The translations under genes were made by a program, and so were the position numbers. Positions 8,732 to 17,370 of a DNA stretch of 44,075 nucleotides are shown in pieces. The DNA lies in NCBI GenBank assembly GCA_964471235.1, contig CAYYGL010000013.1, forward strand, positions 1 through 44,075. The letters run 5' to 3'. Source of the stretch: CAYYGL01 sp964471235. Lineage in GTDB: Bacteria > Calditrichota > Calditrichia > RBG-13-44-9 > J075. How positions within the stretch are numbered: position 1 is the stretch's first letter; every line of letters begins with the position of its first letter. Under the pieces are notes generated by a model. The model made no database searches, had not been told where the DNA came from, and worked only from the letters and a program-made list of their open reading frames with translations.

Positions 8732-10174
8732 TCACTGAATGCTGTTCCATCCTCCCTCGCTTACGTTCTCGACTAACGCTCCCAGGCGAATCAGCAAATC
8801 TTCCCGGAAGGTATTGGCAAGCAGTTGCACACCCACCGGAAAACCGGAGCCGGTAATTCCGCAAGGGATGCTAATGGCACAAATACCGGCAAGGTTGGCG
8901 GTCACAGTGTAAATATCGGAAAGATACATTTGCAGCGGATCATCCAATTTCTCGCCCAATTTAAACGGGGGCGTCGGGGTAGTGGGTGTTAGCAGTATGT
9001 CCACCTCCTTAAACGCCCGGGTGTATTCGTCTTTAATCAATCGGCGCACTTTTTGGGCTTTCCGGTAATAGGCATCATAATAGCCGGCGGAAAGCACATA
9101 AGTGCCCAGCATCATGCGGCGTTTCACCTCGTTGCCGAACCCCTCGCTGCGGGTGTTGATATACATGGATTCCAGATCTTCTCCCCGGGGAGAACGGTAA
9201 CCGTACCGAACCCCGTCGTAGCGGGCTAAATTGGAGGAGGCTTCTGCGGTGGCAATGATGTAATAGGCGGCGATGGCGTATTCGGTCAGGGGAAGATCAA
9301 TTTCCTGCACGTTGATGCCCTGCTCTGTTAATGTTTCCGTGAGGATGGAGAGTTGCCCGGCAATTTCTTCATCCAATCCCTGCTGAAAGAATTGCCGGGG
9401 AACACCCACCTTCAGAGAAGCGACCTCTCCGTTCATTTCTTCGGTGTAATTTTTTACCGGAGCCGGGCTGCTGGTGGAATCCAGGGGATCAACCCCGGAG
9501 ATAACCGACAACAGCATTGCTGCATCGCCCACGGTGCGAGCAAAAGGACCGATTTGGTCCAGCGAAGAGGCATAGGCAACCAGCCCATAGCGGGAGACCC
9601 TGCCGTAAGTGGGTTTTAAGCCCACCACCCCGCAGAACGCTGCCGGCTGGCGGATCGACCCGCCGGTGTCGCTGCCCAATGCCAGGTCTGCCATACCGGT
9701 TGCCACCGCAATAGCGGAGCCGCCGCTGGAGCCGCCGGCAACGTGGTTCGGGTCATGTGGGTTTGCAGAAGCTCCGTAGAAGGAACTTTCCGTGGAAGAC
9801 CCCATGGCAAATTCATCCAGGTTGGTTTTCCCGATGATGAGACCATCCTCAGCCAAAATTTTCCGAATCACCGTGGCGTCATAAGGAGAGACAAAATTAT
9901 CCAGCATCCGGGATGCGCAGGTCACCCGTTTACCTGCCATGCAGATGTTATCCTTCACGGCAATGACCGTTCCTGCCAGGCTGCCCAGGGACTTCCCCGC
10001 CGAACGTTTGGTATCCAATGCCTTCGCATACTGGCGGGCTTCCTCACCATAGACCTGGATGAAGGCATTCAACGAAGTTAGGGATTCGATCTTACCCAGG
10101 TATTCTTCAACCGAATCCTGTAAATCAAAATCACCGGCGAGGTAACGCCGGTGTTTTTCCCGTGCGGTTTGCAT
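8732..10174 (-). CDS. gatA: Aspartyl/glutamyl-tRNA amidotransferase subunit A
   Basis: Glutaminase subunit of GatCAB; it frees ammonia from glutamine and channels it to GatB. The amidase-signature triad is visible: Lys74 (IAVKDNI), cis-Ser149 (GGSSGGSA) and nucleophile Ser173 (SDTGGSIRQP). Spacings (75 and 24) match those of Staphylococcus aureus GatA (K79, S154, S178). Length is 480 residues, normal for the family. AAGGA lies 9 bases before the ATG. tatA is upstream and gatB downstream on the same strand, separated by about 200 and 130 bases. Presence of GatAB suggests the organism makes Gln-tRNA and/or Asn-tRNA by transamidation. Confidence 0.96.
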   Translation of the reverse strand: MQTAREKHRRYLAGDFDLQDSVEEYLGKIESLTSLNAFIQVYGEEARQYAKALDTKRSAGKSLGSLAGTVIAVKDNICMAGKRVTCASRMLDNFVSPYDATVIRKILAEDGLIIGKTNLDEFAMGSSTESSFYGASANPHDPNHVAGGSSGGSAIAVATGMADLALGSDTGGSIRQPAAFCGVVGLKPTYGRVSRYGLVAYASSLDQIGPFARTVGDAAMLLSVISGVDPLDSTSSPAPVKNYTEEMNGEVASLKVGVPRQFFQQGLDEEIAGQLSILTETLTEQGINVQEIDLPLTEYAIAAYYIIATAEASSNLARYDGVRYGYRSPRGEDLESMYINTRSEGFGNEVKRRMMLGTYVLSAGYYDAYYRKAQKVRRLIKDEYTRAFKEVDILLTPTTPTPPFKLGEKLDDPLQMYLSDIYTVTANLAGICAISIPCGITGSGFPVGVQLLANTFREDLLIRLGALVENVSEGGWNSIQ

Positions 10175-10379
10175 AAAGGATTCCTTTTCAACCGTTAGGA
10201 TAATTTAGATGGTCAGGGAACGGACACTCGCATGATGCGTCTGAACCACGTATCCGTGCATAACTCCTGATGGGAGAAGACTCGAGTACCGATCGGTGCT
10301 CAATCGAACTCCTTCCGAAGGCACCGGGTATTACAACACCTCCAAAACAACGAATCCAGCCGGATGTAATTTTCGGCAG

Positions 10380-10682
10380 TTAACTTTTCTGCTCCGACTG
10401 CTGGGAAGAAGATGCCTGGTTTTGGGTATTCGCCGGTGCATTCCCCGCCGGTTGTTGTTGGGGCTGCGGGGGCTGCTGAGCCGGCTGGGGCGGTTGTTGG
10501 GGCTGCGTCGGTTGATCAATTTTATCCAGGTTAAACTCATCGGTTAACCCCTGGGTGGCATTCTTGAATTCTTTAATGGAACGTCCCAGGGATCGCGCCA
10601 ATTCCGGCAGCCGTTTCGCACCGAATAACAAAATAATCAACAAAAAAACTATCATTAATTCCCAGGGTGATAATCCAAACAT
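10380..10682 (-). CDS. tatA: Sec-independent translocase protein TatA/E
   Basis: Pore-forming subunit of the twin-arginine translocase, which exports folded, often cofactor-loaded proteins. The 100-residue protein has the family layout: a short N-terminal membrane helix (FGLSPWELMIVFLLIILLFG), the hinge FGAKRLPELARSLG, an amphipathic helix, then a soluble tail. The tail (about 57-100) is very rich in Pro and Gln, which is common but unusually pronounced here. GAGGAGG lies 7 bases before the ATG. A Rieske protein with a twin-arginine signal is encoded at 20333, a plausible client. tatC is not in the window. Confidence 0.93.
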   Translation of the reverse strand: MFGLSPWELMIVFLLIILLFGAKRLPELARSLGRSIKEFKNATQGLTDEFNLDKIDQPTQPQQPPQPAQQPPQPQQQPAGNAPANTQNQASSSQQSEQKS

Positions 10683-10930
10683 GTTTTACCTCCTCGAGTG
10701 ATATGGGAAAATTCAGGGTATCGGCAACATCGGGAAACAGGTAGCGATTTCCTGAAGCGTGAAACGTCATCCGTAACAATTTTAATACTGTTACCCTTCC
10801 CTTTTCCCTTTTACTTTTTCCTTCTAACTTACCGTTACCTTCCTTACACCCTATTAGCCGGTAAGATGTTTCATTTTTTTAAAAGTTCCAAACTTTTTTT
10901 ATAAAACAACACTTTCCCCGGGAAGAGTTC

Positions 10931-11197
10931 TTAATCCATCCAGCGCAAAAAGTATGAAATCAGAAAAATGCCCACCACTCCCATCACATTAATGCGGATA
11001 CCCATTCCGAACGTAAAATCCAGGATTCCCAGGTCTATTTTAGTGGGTTGAATGCTAAACCCATGGGTCTGTAATAAGAAGCTGCGGACAACCCCAGGGG
11101 GTAAAAAATGCCCCAGGGCATTTCCCAACACACTACCGACCAATCCTCCCAAAATGATGATAAATATATAATAACCAAGGCTGCGTTTTTTTTGCAT
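10931..11197 (-). CDS. DUF4321 family small membrane protein
   Basis: An 88-residue protein with two predicted membrane helices: about 9-31 (GYYIFIIILGGLVGSVLGNALG) and about 63-86. The central segment PTKIDLGILDFTFGMGIRINV fits the DUF4321 pattern (LDLGV..LTFGF..KIN) known from Firmicutes and other bacteria. Function is unknown. AGGAG lies 6 bases before the ATG. It sits 18 bases after purQ and may share its transcript. After it come about 250 bases without a gene before tatA. Confidence 0.75.
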   Translation of the reverse strand: MQKKRSLGYYIFIIILGGLVGSVLGNALGHFLPPGVVRSFLLQTHGFSIQPTKIDLGILDFTFGMGIRINVMGVVGIFLISYFLRWMD

Positions 11198-11215
11198 GGA
11201 GAACTCCTGGTAAGT

Positions 11216-11929
11216 TCACGCTGTTGATGGTTGTGGAATATTTGATTTGAGAGAACTCATGATGGAACGAAAAATGAAACGCCCGTCTTCCGAACCCAAC
11301 AATTGTTCCATGGCGCGTTCCGGATGGGGCATCATCCCCAGCACGTTGCCCTGCTCATTGATGATTCCGGCGATGTTTTCCACCGAGCCATTGGGGTTGG
11401 CTTCCGGCAGCACCTCGTTCTCCGGAGTGGCATAGCGGAAGACCACCTGCCCCCTCTCAAACAACCTGCGGGCACCTTGCGGATCAATAAAATACCGCCC
11501 CTCGCCGTGGGCAATGGGAATCTTTAGCGCTTTCCCGGGGGGAATGTCAGTGGTAAAGCGGGTATGGGGGTTCTCCGTTTTCAGATAGACATAGCGGCAG
11601 ACGAAGCGCAATCTCTCATTTCGCAGCAATGCCCCGGGCAATAGACCAGCTTCCACCAATACCTGGAATCCGTTGCAAATGCCGATCACCAATCCACCCT
11701 GCTGGGCAAAGTGTACCACGTATTTCATGATGGGAGAGAACCGGGCGATAGCGCCGGCGCGCAGGTAGTCGCCATAGGAGAATCCTCCGGGCAGCACTAC
11801 CAGGTCGTATGAATTCAAGGCATCCGTTTTATGCCACACAAAATCCACTTCCGATCCCATCTGTTTCAGAGCATCATATACATCAACATCACAATTGGAA
11901 CCGGGAAATACAACGACTGCGCTTTTCAC
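11216..11929 (-). CDS. purQ: Phosphoribosylformylglycinamidine synthase, glutaminase subunit
   Basis: Class I glutamine amidotransferase subunit of FGAM synthase (purine synthesis step 4); it supplies ammonia to PurL. The 237-residue protein carries the PurQ pattern: VVVFPGSNCD at the start, LPGGFSYGDYLR, nucleophile Cys85 in GICNGFQ, and the His202/Glu204 pair in PHPERA. It lies immediately after purS with only 2 bases between them, so PurS and PurQ are likely co-translated. PurL, the synthetase subunit, is not in this window. Confidence 0.96.
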   Translation of the reverse strand: MKSAVVVFPGSNCDVDVYDALKQMGSEVDFVWHKTDALNSYDLVVLPGGFSYGDYLRAGAIARFSPIMKYVVHFAQQGGLVIGICNGFQVLVEAGLLPGALLRNERLRFVCRYVYLKTENPHTRFTTDIPPGKALKIPIAHGEGRYFIDPQGARRLFERGQVVFRYATPENEVLPEANPNGSVENIAGIINEQGNVLGMMPHPERAMEQLLGSEDGRFIFRSIMSSLKSNIPQPSTA

Positions 11930-11931
11930 CG

Positions 11932-12180
11932 TTATGCCTCTTCAATTTCGATTTCAAAATCTTCAATCACCGGGTTGGATAACAAGCTGCGACTGGCTTC
12001 TTCCACCATCTTCAAAGCTTGCGCCCGTTCCACCACCGGATCAATTTCCATTTCAATTAATTTGCCGATGCGCACGGCACGGATGGCATCAAACCCCAGG
12101 TGCTGCAAAGCGTTGTGAACGGTTTTCCCCTGCGGGTCGAGAATGCTCTTTTTTAAACGAACTTTCACGGCTACTTTCAT
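11932..12180 (-). CDS. purS: Phosphoribosylformylglycinamidine synthase subunit PurS
   Basis: Small structural subunit (82 residues) that bridges PurQ and small-type PurL. Typical features are the start VKVRLKKSILDPQGKTVHNAL and the conserved LGF....VRIGKLIEMEI segment. Its ATG overlaps the pssA stop as ATGA, and purQ follows after 2 bases. Having separate PurS and PurQ indicates that the organism uses the three-subunit FGAM synthase rather than the fused proteobacterial PurL. Confidence 0.95.
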   Translation of the reverse strand: MKVAVKVRLKKSILDPQGKTVHNALQHLGFDAIRAVRIGKLIEMEIDPVVERAQALKMVEEASRSLLSNPVIEDFEIEIEEA

Positions 12181-12914
12181 GGTTCATTTTCCTCATGTTC
12201 GCCGAAGGATTCATGGTTAGGATTCAGAAGACGCCATAGAACTTGTACAGGACCGGAGAAAACATAGATAATTACCAGCGGGAACAGGGCTTCCTGGGGG
12301 AAAAGGATGATCAACAGAACACCGGCAATCAATGACAAAATTTTCATGCGATGAGAGCGGTCTCCTTGCAGGGTAAAGTTCGGCATCTTTTCATAGCGGA
12401 TGGAACTGATCATCAGCAATGAGACAAACAGCATCAGGGTCAGGAAAACTTTGGTCCAGCGCAGATAGTTCCAGAATTCGAAGTTGAAGATCACGAAGGT
12501 TGCCAGGGTAACGGCGGCGGCGGGAATGGGCAGTCCTTCGAAGTATTCCTTATCAAACCCTTTCAGGCGGATGTTAAAGCGTGCCAGGCGCACCGAACCG
12601 AAAACCAATGGAGTGAAGCTCAGGAAAAGCCCCAATGCCCCCCATTGGTGAAAAAACACAAAATACGCCAGGGCAGACGGCGCCATCCCGAAGGAGACCA
12701 CATCTGCCAACGAGTCGTATTGGACACCAAAATTGGATGAGCTGCCGGTGAGACGCGCCAATTTCCCGTCCAGGGTATCCAAAATGGCAGCAGCAAATAT
12801 CAACCAGGCTGCCGGAATAAAATTGCCCCGGGCTGCCTGGAGCGCAGAATAATACCCACAGAACATGTTTGCCATGGTAAAGAAACCCGGAACAATACCC
12901 GCTTTTACCCGCAC
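12177..12914 (-). CDS. pssA: CDP-diacylglycerol--serine O-phosphatidyltransferase
   Basis: Integral membrane enzyme that makes phosphatidylserine from CDP-diacylglycerol and serine. The CDP-alcohol phosphotransferase motif is complete: DTLDGKLARLTG followed by FGVQYDSLADVVSFG (D-G-x2-A-R-x8-G-x3-D-x3-D). Several hydrophobic segments follow. The GTG at 12914 (MRVKAGIVPGFFT) is preferred since GAGAGG lies 9 bases upstream and homologues begin close to the G-x-x-P motif; a TTG at 12941 would add nine residues but lacks a ribosome site. Its stop overlaps purS. The gene upstream is psd, which uses its product, so the pair makes phosphatidylethanolamine. Confidence 0.92.
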   Translation of the reverse strand: MRVKAGIVPGFFTMANMFCGYYSALQAARGNFIPAAWLIFAAAILDTLDGKLARLTGSSSNFGVQYDSLADVVSFGMAPSALAYFVFFHQWGALGLFLSFTPLVFGSVRLARFNIRLKGFDKEYFEGLPIPAAAVTLATFVIFNFEFWNYLRWTKVFLTLMLFVSLLMISSIRYEKMPNFTLQGDRSHRMKILSLIAGVLLIILFPQEALFPLVIIYVFSGPVQVLWRLLNPNHESFGEHEENEP

Positions 12915-12971
12915 AAGCCTTTTCCTCTCGTAAATATCCAACCGATTAAATTTTGCAACCGCCCAATGATG

Positions 12972-13685
12972 TTAATCGGATAACTCCGTTTTCGGGGTTT
13001 CCACAATTGTCTGTTTAGCTTCCCGGTCCGGACCCGGCTCCGGGAAAGTGGCAAGCACACTCTCACCCCCTTTTACCACCTGCCCGATTTTCACCTGCAC
13101 TTTCGCTTCGAAGGGCAGAAAGACATCCACCCGGCTGCCGTAACGGATCATCCCCATGCGCTCCCCGGCAGTACGAATTTGACCTTCCCGAAGATGGCAG
13201 ATGATTCGGCGGGCAATGATCCCGGCAATTTGTTTAAAAAATACCCGGTGCCCCTGGTCGTTCACCATCCCAATGGCGGTCTGCTCATTTTCCAGCGATG
13301 CTTTTTCCTTAAACGCCGCTAAAAACCGGCCGGGGTGGTAGGCAAAATAATCCACCCGCCCGGAAATCGGCACCCGGTTGACATGCACATTAAACACCGA
13401 CAGGAAAATACTGATCCGCTGCACCTTTCCATGGAAATATTCGGTGTCTTCCACATTTTTTATCTGCACCACCTTGCCGTCTGCCGGGGACAGCACTGCC
13501 CGGGGATTGTTGGGAATGGTTCGGGTCGGATCCCGGAAAAAATACAAATTAAACACACTCAGAACACCCAGGATGATGGTAATGACCAGCAATACCGGAT
13601 GCTGAATCCAACGCCAGGCAGCAAAACTGACGATGAAAAACACAAACGTGCCAATGACTATGCTTAATCCGTCTTTTGCGATCAT
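12972..13685 (-). CDS. psd: Phosphatidylserine decarboxylase, short type
   Basis: Pyruvoyl enzyme that turns phosphatidylserine into phosphatidylethanolamine. The 237-residue protein has an N-terminal membrane hairpin (about 8-48), then RDPTR, SPADGKV (Asp69), the FLSVFNVHVNR segment (His101) and the self-cleavage site Gly183-Ser184 in RYGSRVDVF. The short length and the GS rather than LGST cleavage site place it in the archaeal-type/PSD-A group. GAGG lies 6 bases before the ATG. pssA begins downstream, so the two steps are adjacent. Confidence 0.93.
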   Translation of the reverse strand: MIAKDGLSIVIGTFVFFIVSFAAWRWIQHPVLLVITIILGVLSVFNLYFFRDPTRTIPNNPRAVLSPADGKVVQIKNVEDTEYFHGKVQRISIFLSVFNVHVNRVPISGRVDYFAYHPGRFLAAFKEKASLENEQTAIGMVNDQGHRVFFKQIAGIIARRIICHLREGQIRTAGERMGMIRYGSRVDVFLPFEAKVQVKIGQVVKGGESVLATFPEPGPDREAKQTIVETPKTELSD

Positions 13686-13982
13686 GATGCCTCTATGATA
13701 TTAGCGTTTCTCGTTTGAAAATCGAGCTGCCGGGTAATTCAACACTCCCCGGGATACCGGCATCATTACCGGAGGATCCATCGGAGGTACCGGGCAAGCC
13801 CGAGGGATACCCACGGAACCATCTTCCCCAGCGTATCCGTTACCGTTTCCCAGGGGTTCGGCTTCCTCACCTCAAATAAGATGGTACGCAACAACCCGTT
13901 GCGAAAGACAATCGACCCCGAATATCCTGAAGTACGGAACCATCAATATACCGGCAGAACATTTCAAACATCGAAAAAAACG
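13686..13982. other. Spacer between purC and psd
   Basis: About 300 bases without a recognisable gene, rich in short CCGG-containing inverted patches but with no convincing terminator or riboswitch. It separates the fsa-htrA-purB-purC group from the psd-pssA-purS-purQ group and may hold a promoter. Confidence 0.45.
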
Positions 13983-14684
13983 TTACTGCCCGAGAATATG
14001 GGCTTTCATGGTTTTGTAAAAATTGATGTCTTTCTTTTTGGATGCCGGCAGTTTTTCCAACTGCCCGGTCTCATTTACTGCCCACAGGGTGAAGGTATCC
14101 AGGGAGACTTCATCTCCTAACATAATTTGACTCTGAAACCGCCCGAATTCCATCTGGAAGCGAACCAGTTTTAATTTTTTTCGGTCAAAAAATGATTTCA
14201 GCACTGCGTTTACCTTGGTCGCAATGCGCGAGATGTTGGTCATCTCTTTTCGATCGCACAATCCCAGGGCGTAGGCATGGTATTCATTGATCATGGGAAG
14301 GGTGCGTTTTTTGTCTTTGTAGTACATCTCCACCACCGGGAAATCGAGAACGGTTCCTTCCTCAATTCCTAATCTTTCCGCCAGTTCCAGGGAAGCCACA
14401 TCGTGCACCACAATCAAAATGGGAATCATTTCCAGCCGGCGCGCCAGAAAGCTTTTATCATCCAGGGTTTTGATAAAGTGCGAGGGCACATTGTAACTCT
14501 CCAGGTATTCAAACAAAAAAGCCGAAACGGCATTGTTGATGGCTCCCTTGCCGGTCACGGTCGATTTCTTTTTGCCCGGTTCCGGGGGTAACGTATCCAA
14601 AAATTCTACAACAACTTGATCACTTTGATTGGTAGCATAAACTTTTTTAGTGCCGCCTTCTGCAATTACTTCTTTAATTTCCAC
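13983..14684 (-). CDS. purC: Phosphoribosylaminoimidazole-succinocarboxamide synthase (divergent)
   Basis: SAICAR synthetase-like protein of 233 residues (ATP, CAIR and aspartate to SAICAR). Matching segments are the start EVIAEGGTKKVYATNQSDQ, GKGAINNAVSAFLFEYLE, the VVHDVASLELAERLGIEEG loop and LKLVRFQMEFGR. Several usually conserved positions differ: the K-D-D...DP substrate loop reads KDKKRTLP, and the SPDT..LWD motif reads SLDTFTLWA. It may be a fast-evolving true PurC or a paralogue. The start is GTG at 14684 with GGAGG 9 bases upstream. It lies 20 bases after purB, which acts on SAICAR, and this supports the role. Confidence 0.8.
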   Translation of the reverse strand: MEIKEVIAEGGTKKVYATNQSDQVVVEFLDTLPPEPGKKKSTVTGKGAINNAVSAFLFEYLESYNVPSHFIKTLDDKSFLARRLEMIPILIVVHDVASLELAERLGIEEGTVLDFPVVEMYYKDKKRTLPMINEYHAYALGLCDRKEMTNISRIATKVNAVLKSFFDRKKLKLVRFQMEFGRFQSQIMLGDEVSLDTFTLWAVNETGQLEKLPASKKKDINFYKTMKAHILGQ

Positions 14685-14704
14685 AATCTCGTTCCTCCAT
14701 TAGT

Positions 14705-16003
14705 TTACATCAGTCCTAATCGTTTAAATGGGATATCTATATGTTTAAGTCGATTTGATAAATTGCAAATGGCTTCCAGTTCCTCACGGTTTAGATAGCG
14801 CAATACTTCTTCATCTGTACGAATTGTGTCCAACAAATTGGCTTCCGGAGTTTCCCACACCTTCATGGCATTTCGCTGCACCATCCGATACGCCTCCTCC
14901 CGTTTCACCCCTTTATCAATTAAATGCAGCAAAATCGATTGGGAGAAATATAACCCGCGGCTGGATTCCAGGTTGGCGCGCATCCGGTCTTCATGCACCA
15001 CCATTCCTTCCAGTACCTGACGGGTTTTTTCCAGCATATAATAGACGGTACTCGTGGCATCGGGCAAAATGACCCGTTCCACCGAGGAATGGGAGATGTC
15101 CCGTTCGTGCCATAATGCCACATTTTCCAGGGCGGCAATCAGGTTGGCACGCAGCAATCGCGCCATGCCACAAATCCGTTCCGAGATTATCGGATTTTTC
15201 TTATGGGGCATAGCAGAGGAGCCTTTTTGTTTGGATCCAAACGGTTCCTCCACTTCCAGCACCTCGGTGCGCTGAAGATGACGGATTTCCAGGGCAATTT
15301 TTTCCAGCGTGGCGGCAATTAATGCCAGGACGGATAAGAACGCCGCATGACGGTCCCTTTGCAATACCTGGGTGGAAATGGCTGCCGGCTGTAAGCCCAA
15401 TTTCCGGCAGACATATTCTTCCACAAATGGTTCAATATGGGCAAAGGTGCCTACGGCCCCGGAAATTTTTCCCACCGCAATTGTCTCAATTGCCTGCTGT
15501 AACCGTTCCTGCTGCCGCAGCATCTCGCTATACCAGACCAACAGTTTAAAGCCGTAAGTGAGGGGTTCGGCATGAACCCCGTGGGAACGCCCGATCATCA
15601 CGGTATCTTTATAGCGCAGGGCTTTCGCTTTCAGCACCTTGATTAAAGCATCGACCTTTTGCAAAACCAATTCCCCGGCTTGTTTCATTTGCACTGCCAG
15701 GGCGGTATCCAGCACATCGGAGGAGGTCATGCCGTAATGAACGAAGCGGGACGCAGGACCCACGTGCTCCGCCACGTTGGTTAAAAAAGCAATCACATCG
15801 TGGTGTACCTGGGACTCGATTTCCAAAATCCGTTCTACGGAAAAATCGGCTTTTTTCCGGATTTCCTCGACCGCCTCCCGGGGAATCTGTCCCAGCTCTG
15901 CCTGAGCTTCGCATGCCAGAATCTCGATTTCCAGCCAGATTTGATATTTGTTGCGGTCTTCCCAGATAGCGCCGATTTCCGGCAATGTATAGCGTTCAAT
16001 CAT
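14705..16003 (-). CDS. purB: Adenylosuccinate lyase
   Basis: Homotetrameric fumarase-superfamily enzyme acting twice in purine synthesis (SAICAR to AICAR, and adenylosuccinate to AMP). It has 432 residues, normal for the bacterial short type. The three active-site regions are visible: HYGMTSSDVLDTA, IGRSHGVHAEP with the catalytic His, and the signature loop GSSAMPHKKNP. The ATG overlaps the stop of the upstream htrA gene as ATGA, implying coupled translation, and purC follows 20 bases downstream. Confidence 0.97.
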   Translation of the reverse strand: MIERYTLPEIGAIWEDRNKYQIWLEIEILACEAQAELGQIPREAVEEIRKKADFSVERILEIESQVHHDVIAFLTNVAEHVGPASRFVHYGMTSSDVLDTALAVQMKQAGELVLQKVDALIKVLKAKALRYKDTVMIGRSHGVHAEPLTYGFKLLVWYSEMLRQQERLQQAIETIAVGKISGAVGTFAHIEPFVEEYVCRKLGLQPAAISTQVLQRDRHAAFLSVLALIAATLEKIALEIRHLQRTEVLEVEEPFGSKQKGSSAMPHKKNPIISERICGMARLLRANLIAALENVALWHERDISHSSVERVILPDATSTVYYMLEKTRQVLEGMVVHEDRMRANLESSRGLYFSQSILLHLIDKGVKREEAYRMVQRNAMKVWETPEANLLDTIRTDEEVLRYLNREELEAICNLSNRLKHIDIPFKRLGLM

Positions 16004-17370
16004 CGTCTTTCCGGTGCACTTTCTAAAGTGATGTCCGCGGTCATTTTCTGCGACCCGCGATAAAAAAGAATCCGAACCCGGTCTCCCACCCGCAAATCCA
16101 TTTCTCCGAAAACCTGGATATAATCTTCCCGGCTGGACACCTCGGTATTGCCAATGGCCACAATCACATCCTCTTCCCGTAAACCGGCTTTATATGCCGG
16201 ACCCCGGGAGTCTATCCGGGTAATGATGGCACCTTTATTCACTGCCACGCCCAACAGGTTGGCGATCCGGGGAGTGAGAGTTTGCACATCAAGGATGCCC
16301 ACCCAGAAATTCCGGTTGATGCTGCCATGGGCTTTCAATTCGGCAACAATGTCTTTGATTTTATCTATCGGGATGGCAAAGCCAATGCCGATGAACCCCT
16401 GTTGGTACTGACTGCCGGTAAAGATAAAGGTGTTCATCCCGATCACCTGCCCCAGGGCGTTTACCAGTGGACCACCGCTGTTGCCATGATTGATTGCCGC
16501 ATCGGTTTGAATCATATCCATGTACAGACGCCCGTCATCCGTGCGTCCCCAGTCCCGATCGATTGCACTCACCACCCCCACGGTTACGGTGGGTTTGTCG
16601 TTCAGGGCAAACAAACCGAAGGGATTCCCCAGGGCAATCACCCATTCGCCTACCAGCAAATCTGCGGAGTTTCCCATTTCGATATAAGGGAAATTTTTTC
16701 CTTTGATTTTTAGCAGGGCAATGTCGGTTAAGGGGTCGCTGCCCACTAATTCCGCTTCATATTGATCGCCGCTGGTGGTGGTAATTAAGATTTCTGTGGC
16801 ATTCCCTACCACGTGGTCATTGGTTACAATATAGCCGTCCGGTGAGATGATAAATCCGGAGCCCAGGGATTCCACCTTGCGCTCCTGAACCCGGTCCCGG
16901 TACAATTCCGGAAAAAGATTTCGCCACAGCGGGTCATCGAAAAACGGGTTGACCCGCACAAATCGCTGTACCTGAATGACCGTAATGCCCACAACCCCGG
17001 GGCTGACCCGCGCCACTGCCCGGGTAATCGCGTTTTGCCGGGAAGCGGCGACTTCATCGTTCCCGCCGGATTGTTCCCCGGTCTGGGCATAAGCCGTTTT
17101 GATAAGCGAAGAATCCCCGGCGCTGCCCTCCGGCTGTCTCTCCTTTTGGCAGCCGGTGAATAGTAACACCGTGAGGACAACTACCGGAAAGGTACGCCGT
17201 AAAGCAGTTTTTATCCTATATACTTGTTTTCTCTCATTAACACCGGGTTTAAACCCGGCGTTAATGAAAAGATGTCTGCCGGAAAGAACCGTTTCAACGG
17301 TTTCGCGGCGAACAAAAAACAGCCTGACCAGGGGAAAGTTCAAGATTTTTAATCGAAAAGAAGTTGTCAT
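16000..17370 (-). CDS. HtrA/DegS-type serine protease with one PDZ domain
   Basis: Envelope quality-control protease. The trypsin-like domain holds His186 (TNDHVV), Asp216 (LTDIALLKI) and Ser298 (GNSGGPLVN); one PDZ domain spans about 350-450. A lipobox-like stretch VLLFTGC (Cys74) suggests a lipid anchor in the inner or outer membrane, but it is far from the ATG at 17370. No better start lies between: residues 21-45 are encoded by two palindromes (17234-17267 and 17287-17302) that look like an inserted repeat. The ATG overlaps the stop of fsa as ATGA and the stop overlaps the purB start, so this gene is translationally linked to both. The true N-terminus is uncertain. Confidence 0.88.
   Translation of the reverse strand: MTTSFRLKILNFPLVRLFFVRRETVETVLSGRHLFINAGFKPGVNERKQVYRIKTALRRTFPVVVLTVLLFTGCQKERQPEGSAGDSSLIKTAYAQTGEQSGGNDEVAASRQNAITRAVARVSPGVVGITVIQVQRFVRVNPFFDDPLWRNLFPELYRDRVQERKVESLGSGFIISPDGYIVTNDHVVGNATEILITTTSGDQYEAELVGSDPLTDIALLKIKGKNFPYIEMGNSADLLVGEWVIALGNPFGLFALNDKPTVTVGVVSAIDRDWGRTDDGRLYMDMIQTDAAINHGNSGGPLVNALGQVIGMNTFIFTGSQYQQGFIGIGFAIPIDKIKDIVAELKAHGSINRNFWVGILDVQTLTPRIANLLGVAVNKGAIITRIDSRGPAYKAGLREEDVIVAIGNTEVSSREDYIQVFGEMDLRVGDRVRILFYRGSQKMTADITLESAPERR
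17234..17302. repeat. Two palindromes inside the htrA leader
   Basis: A 34-bp near-perfect palindrome centred on TTTAAA (arm CATTAACACCGGGTTT, one mismatch in 16) spans 17234-17267. A second, AACCGTT-TC-AACGGTT, spans 17287-17302. Together they supply part of the coding sequence for residues about 21-45 of the HtrA-like protein. The layout suggests a dispersed palindromic repeat inserted in frame. Confidence 0.6.

Noticed and set aside
10881..10897. AAAAGTT-CCA-AACTTTT hairpin downstream of the DUF4321 gene considered as a terminator
   Set aside because: The stem is almost entirely A-T, so it is too weak to call.
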